A DNA stretch of 8,259 bases from Deltaproteobacteria bacterium RIFCSPLOWO2_02_56_12. GTDB lineage: Bacteria; Desulfobacterota; Binatia; UBA9968. Both the position numbers and the translations under genes were made by a program. This document shows positions 4,999 through 8,259 of the stretch, piece after piece (position 1 is the first letter of the stretch; every line of letters begins with the position of its first letter). The stretch spans positions 6,019 through 14,277 of the forward strand of contig MGRY01000038.1 of NCBI GenBank assembly GCA_001799045.1, read 5' to 3'. Under the pieces are notes generated by a model, which was not told the DNA's origin, did no database searches, and saw nothing but the letters and a program-made list of their open reading frames with translations.

Positions 4999-5520
4999 AT
5001 GGGAAAGGTTTTCCTCATCGAGCCTCTTAAGGTTTTACGACAGGCCATCACCTTGTCCCTCTTTCCAGAGCACGACGTGATGGGTAAAGGTGATATCGGC
5101 GCCTCTGAAGTCGCCGGTTTCAAAGACTACGACCTTCTGATCGTCGATGCGGCCGCCCTGCGGGAGAGGAATAGCTTAACTCCGGATATTATCCGGGCCA
5201 TCCAGGGTTGCAAGACGCCTACAGTTTGGCTGGAGGAAGATCCGTCCTCCCATACGGTCAAACGCGAAAAGCTCGTGATAGTAAAAAAACCCATTGAGAA
5301 GGAACCATTCCAGCTGGCCGTGGCCGGTTTGCTCTCACCACCCGGCCATGCCAAAGAACGGATCGGCTCTTTAGTCGCCGCCACTTCCAAGGAGACGGCG
5401 AAGAAGGAGAGCGGTGAGACCTCCGAGCAATCGGCCTTCCGGTTTATTGATCTTGTGGATGTGGTGGATGATAAACCCCCGCCAAAGCAAGGAAAAAAAG
5501 CTCCCAGGAAGTCGAAATAG
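4999..5520 (+). CDS. Degenerate response-regulator receiver-like protein with a basic disordered tail
   Basis: The first ~112 of 173 residues follow the alternating strand-helix pattern of a CheY-like receiver: KVFLIEP (3-9), YDLLIVDAAAL (44-54), TPTVWLEED (73-81) and KLVIVKKPI (91-99). Asp50 sits where the phosphorylated Asp belongs and Lys97-Pro98 matches the conserved Lys-Pro. The usual acidic pair at the end of strand 1 is Glu8-Pro9 and the Thr/Ser at the end of strand 4 is Glu, so ordinary phosphorylation is doubtful. No output domain follows. Residues ~113-173 are Lys/Glu/Ser/Pro rich and appear disordered, apart from an acidic-hydrophobic segment RFIDLVDVVDD (148-158), and end in a strongly basic KKAPRKSK-type tail. 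The ATG has AGGA five bases upstream. valS starts four bases after the stop, so the pair is probably translated from one message. The function is unknown. Confidence 0.72.
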   Translation: MGKVFLIEPLKVLRQAITLSLFPEHDVMGKGDIGASEVAGFKDYDLLIVDAAALRERNSLTPDIIRAIQGCKTPTVWLEEDPSSHTVKREKLVIVKKPIEKEPFQLAVAGLLSPPGHAKERIGSLVAATSKETAKKESGETSEQSAFRFIDLVDVVDDKPPPKQGKKAPRKSK

Positions 5521-5524
5521 CTTG

Positions 5525-8259
5525 ATGCAGCTTCTCAAGGCGTATTCCCACAATGAGATTGAAGGGAAGTGGTACAACTACTGGGCGGAGCTGGGCGCAT
5601 TCCAGCCTGACGAGTCAGCCGCTCCCCATTTTTCCATGGTGATACCGCCGCCCAACGTCACCGGATCGCTCCACATCGGGCATGCCCTCAACAACACCCT
5701 CCAAGATATTCTCTGTCGATACAAACGGATGGATGGGTATAACGTCCTCTGGGTCCCGGGAACGGATCACGCGGGCATAGCCACGCAAAACGTAGTTGAG
5801 AGACAACTGGCGATAGAAGGGCTGAGCCGGGCCCAATTGGGAAGAGCGAAATTTGTCGAACGAGTTTGGGCCTGGCGGAAACAGTCCGGGAGCACGATCT
5901 TGCGCCAGCTCAGGGCGCTGGGGGCTTCCTGTGATTGGAGCCGCGAGCGCTTCACCATGGACGACGGCCTGTCACTGGCTGTCCGGGAAGCCTTTGTCCG
6001 CCTGTGGGAAGAAGGATTGTTGTATCGCGCCGAGCGGCTGATCAACTGGTGCCCACGCTGCAAGACGGCGCTGGCCGACATCGAAGTGGTTCATGAGGAA
6101 GTTGAGGGGCACCTGTGGCATATTCGCTACCCGTTTGCCGATTCTCCATCCGAGGGCCTCACGGTGGCAACGACCCGTCCGGAGACCATGCTGGGCGACA
6201 CGGCAGTGGCTGTCCATCCGGAGGACAAACGCTACCAGGGCGCGATCGGAAGGAGAGTTACTCTTCCCATTGTTGGCCGGGAGATTCCTGTCATTGGCGA
6301 TCTCTTCGTTGACCCGGCATTTGGGACCGGCGCTCTTAAGATTACGCCAGGGCACGATTTCAACGATTTTGAGATCGGGGAGAAATATGGCCTTCAGAAG
6401 ATCAGCATTTTTGATGAGGAGGCAAAGATCCGTCCCTCGGCCTTCTCCCAGGACGGCGAAGAACCGGCTTGGCTAAAGCGCTACCGCCTCAAAGATCGCT
6501 TCGAAGCCAGAAAACTCGTCGTGGAGGAGCTGAAAGAAAAGGGATTACTGGAGAAGGTAGAGTCGTACCGCCATGCCTTAGGCCGGTGCTACCGCTGCCA
6601 GACCGTCGTCGAACCCCGCCTTACGCCGCAGTGGTTCGTCAGCATCAAGCCGCTGGCCGAGCCCGCCATCCAGGCCGTGCGCGAGGGAAGGGTTCGGATC
6701 GTTCCCGAAGGATGGGCCAACTCCTATTTTGCGTGGATGGAGAATATCAAGGACTGGTGCATCTCGCGCCAGATCTGGTGGGGACATCAGATCCCGGCCT
6801 GGTACTGCGCGAAATGCGATGCGGACAATCTCCTCGAAACCGGACATGGCGATTTCATGCTGAGCAAGGAGGCTAGCCCAATCGTTGCGCGGCAGGCGCC
6901 GGAGAGATGCGCGAGGTGTGGCGAAGACAAGTTTATCCGCGATCCCGACGTGCTGGACACGTGGTTTTCTTCAGCTCTCTGGCCTTTCTCTACGCTTGGA
7001 TGGCCGCAGGTGACCGCAGATCTTAAGACCTTCTATCCTACCTCTGTGCTTGTCACTAGCTTCGATATCCTTTTTTTCTGGGTGGCCCGGATGATCATGA
7101 TGGGGCTCAGGTTCATGGGGGATGTTCCCTTCCGCGATGTTTATATTCATGCCCTGGTGCGGGATCAGGAAGGGCAAAAAATGTCGAAGTCCAAAGGGAA
7201 TGTCATAGACCCGCTTGAGGTGATGGGACGGTACGGCACGGACGCCTTTCGCTTCACCCTGGCATCGCTTGCGGCAATGGGGCGGGATATCAAGCTGGCG
7301 GAGGAGCGAATCGTTGGGTACCAAAATTTTGTCAATAAGCTCTGGAACGCCGCGCGCTTCGTGTTGATGAATCTGAGTGATTCGGTGAGATCTGAAAGCT
7401 TTTCCTTAGATTCTTTACGGGCCGACGAACTGAATCTGGCGGATCAATGGATCCTGTCGCGATTGCACAGCACCATCCGCGAGACGCGGTCAGCGATCGA
7501 TTCCTATCGCTTTAACGAGTATGCGCATGCCCTTTACCAATTTACCTGGCATGAGTTTTGTGACTGGTACATCGAGATGAGCAAGCTTTCGCTGAACGGA
7601 GCGGTCGGCGACAGCGCGCAAAAAACCCAAAAGGTGCTGGCCGGGCTCCTGGAGCAGATTCTCTTGCTGCTCCATCCCTTGATGCCGTTCGTTACGGAGG
7701 AGATCTGGCAGGTGTTAAGGGAAAGAGAGGGGAGCATCATGACGCAACCCTACCCGAGGGTGAACGCAGATTGGCTCCGCCCGGAGGTGGAAGAAAAGAT
7801 GCGCTTCCTGACCGAGGTCATTCGGGCCATAAGGAACCTTCGTTCGGAGATGAACTGCGCCCCTGCCAAAGAGGTAAAGGTCATTCTATTCGGGCCGGAG
7901 CAGAGCCTCGCCCTGCTCAATTCCCATGAAAAGTATCTTCGCGCCCTTGCGCGCGCCGGGACTGTGAACTATGTAGATCCTTTAACTCGGGGGTGGGAAA
8001 GGCCCAAGGGTGCGGCAACAGCGGTGGTGCAGGGTATGGAGATCTACCTCCCTATGGGCGACATGATCAATTTACAGGAGGAGCAGTCGCGGCTGACGAA
8101 GGAGGTTGGTAAAGTGGCGGAGGAGCTGGCCCGTATTCAGAAAAAGCTCGGCAATCACGACTTTCTCGCCAAGGCCAAGGAAGAAGTGGTTCAGCGGGAG
8201 AGGGAAAAGTCCGAGCGCTTCGAGGAGAAGATGCGCACGCTGCAGCGCAGTCTGCAAAG
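5525..8259 (+). CDS. valS: Valyl-tRNA synthetase (3' end cut by window)
   Basis: This cytoplasmic class I synthetase charges tRNA-Val and edits misacylated threonine. The frame is continuous for 911 codons to the right edge, close to full family length, so only the last few residues of the C-terminal arm are missing. Visible parts are the catalytic PPPNVTGSLHIGHALN (41-56, HIGH at 50-53), GTDHAGIATQ, WCPRCKTALADIEV, the editing domain with TTRPET (216-221) and ITPGHDFNDFE (273-283), DPDVLDTWFSSALWP (473-487), and KMSKS (552-556). The helical anticodon-binding domain begins near 639 and the coiled-coil tRNA-contacting tail near 850-911. Cysteine pairs near 360-370 and 420-470 resemble the zinc-binding knuckles of other ValRS. 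The ATG at 5525 has only a distant AGGAAG and an in-frame TTG just before it. Translational coupling to the preceding gene is likely, and no T-box or other leader is present. Confidence 0.97.
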   Translation, partial: MQLLKAYSHNEIEGKWYNYWAELGAFQPDESAAPHFSMVIPPPNVTGSLHIGHALNNTLQDILCRYKRMDGYNVLWVPGTDHAGIATQNVVERQLAIEGLSRAQLGRAKFVERVWAWRKQSGSTILRQLRALGASCDWSRERFTMDDGLSLAVREAFVRLWEEGLLYRAERLINWCPRCKTALADIEVVHEEVEGHLWHIRYPFADSPSEGLTVATTRPETMLGDTAVAVHPEDKRYQGAIGRRVTLPIVGREIPVIGDLFVDPAFGTGALKITPGHDFNDFEIGEKYGLQKISIFDEEAKIRPSAFSQDGEEPAWLKRYRLKDRFEARKLVVEELKEKGLLEKVESYRHALGRCYRCQTVVEPRLTPQWFVSIKPLAEPAIQAVREGRVRIVPEGWANSYFAWMENIKDWCISRQIWWGHQIPAWYCAKCDADNLLETGHGDFMLSKEASPIVARQAPERCARCGEDKFIRDPDVLDTWFSSALWPFSTLGWPQVTADLKTFYPTSVLVTSFDILFFWVARMIMMGLRFMGDVPFRDVYIHALVRDQEGQKMSKSKGNVIDPLEVMGRYGTDAFRFTLASLAAMGRDIKLAEERIVGYQNFVNKLWNAARFVLMNLSDSVRSESFSLDSLRADELNLADQWILSRLHSTIRETRSAIDSYRFNEYAHALYQFTWHEFCDWYIEMSKLSLNGAVGDSAQKTQKVLAGLLEQILLLLHPLMPFVTEEIWQVLREREGSIMTQPYPRVNADWLRPEVEEKMRFLTEVIRAIRNLRSEMNCAPAKEVKVILFGPEQSLALLNSHEKYLRALARAGTVNYVDPLTRGWERPKGAATAVVQGMEIYLPMGDMINLQEEQSRLTKEVGKVAEELARIQKKLGNHDFLAKAKEEVVQREREKSERFEEKMRTLQRSLQ

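Noticed and set aside
4821..5123. Minus-strand open frame of 100 codons
   Set aside because: It runs across the tRNA-Leu gene and antisense to the receiver-like gene; the tRNA structure is unambiguous.
5615..7740. Numerous open frames on both strands inside 5615-7740, including 6093-6476 (+), 6469-6876 (+) and 5972-6355 (-)
   Set aside because: All lie within the continuous valS frame, which carries HIGH, editing-domain and KMSKS motifs in one phase; the others are Arg/Pro-rich shadows.
1..8259. CRISPR arrays, insertion sequences, phage or toxin-antitoxin genes
   Set aside because: No spaced repeats, transposase or integrase motifs, terminal inverted repeats or small paired genes are visible. 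Although a tRNA gene is present, no second copy of its 3' end is seen to suggest an attachment site.

Overview
The window reads as ordinary bacterial chromosome from a Gram-negative, respiring organism. The evidence is a membrane-anchored c-type cytochrome with a lipoprotein-type signal, a haem biosynthesis gene and two prenylquinone biosynthesis genes. Base composition looks close to 50-55% G+C throughout and I see no sign of transfer, integration or mobile DNA. The lineage cannot be fixed from sequence alone. A Desulfobacterota/deltaproteobacteria-like, Methylomirabilota-like or Nitrospirota-like uncultured bacterium is my impression only.

Layout. 1-410 (+): the 3' end of a uroporphyrinogen-III synthase gene (haem/sirohaem pathway), cut by the window edge. 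471-815 (+): a small degenerate cold-shock-domain protein. Opposing it is a three-gene minus-strand cluster (3335 down to 774): a long-chain polyprenyl diphosphate synthase, a UbiE/MenG-type quinone C-methyltransferase, and an eight-helix membrane protein of unknown function whose 3' end overlaps the cold-shock gene tail to tail. The first two genes provide the side chain and the ring C-methylation of menaquinone or ubiquinone. The third may be a quinone-linked membrane protein, but that is inference from position.

3336-3639 is a 304-base divergent intergenic region. It holds a strong sigma-70-like promoter facing right and a small hairpin next to a strong Shine-Dalgarno. It also contains an unbroken in-frame extension of the polyprenyl synthase that looks like the real N-terminus of that protein. 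3640-4338 (+) is a six-helix membrane protein of the PuuD/urate-oxidase N-terminal family (PF06181-like). Converging on it from the other strand is a small lipoprotein-type cytochrome c (4393-4725, -). In PuuD proteins these two parts are fused, so here they may be a split pair. A hairpin without T-tracts lies between their stops.

4830-4917 (-) is a complete tRNA-Leu(CAG) with encoded CCA and a recognisable promoter. 4999-5520 (+) is a degenerate receiver-domain protein with a basic, disordered tail. Four bases after its stop begins valS (5525 to the right edge), whose frame stays open and which lacks only its last residues.

I found no dramatic new system. The points most worth checking are the split PuuD-like membrane protein/cytochrome c pair, the non-canonical start of the polyprenyl synthase, the unknown membrane protein in the quinone cluster, and the pseudo-receiver protein coupled to valS.
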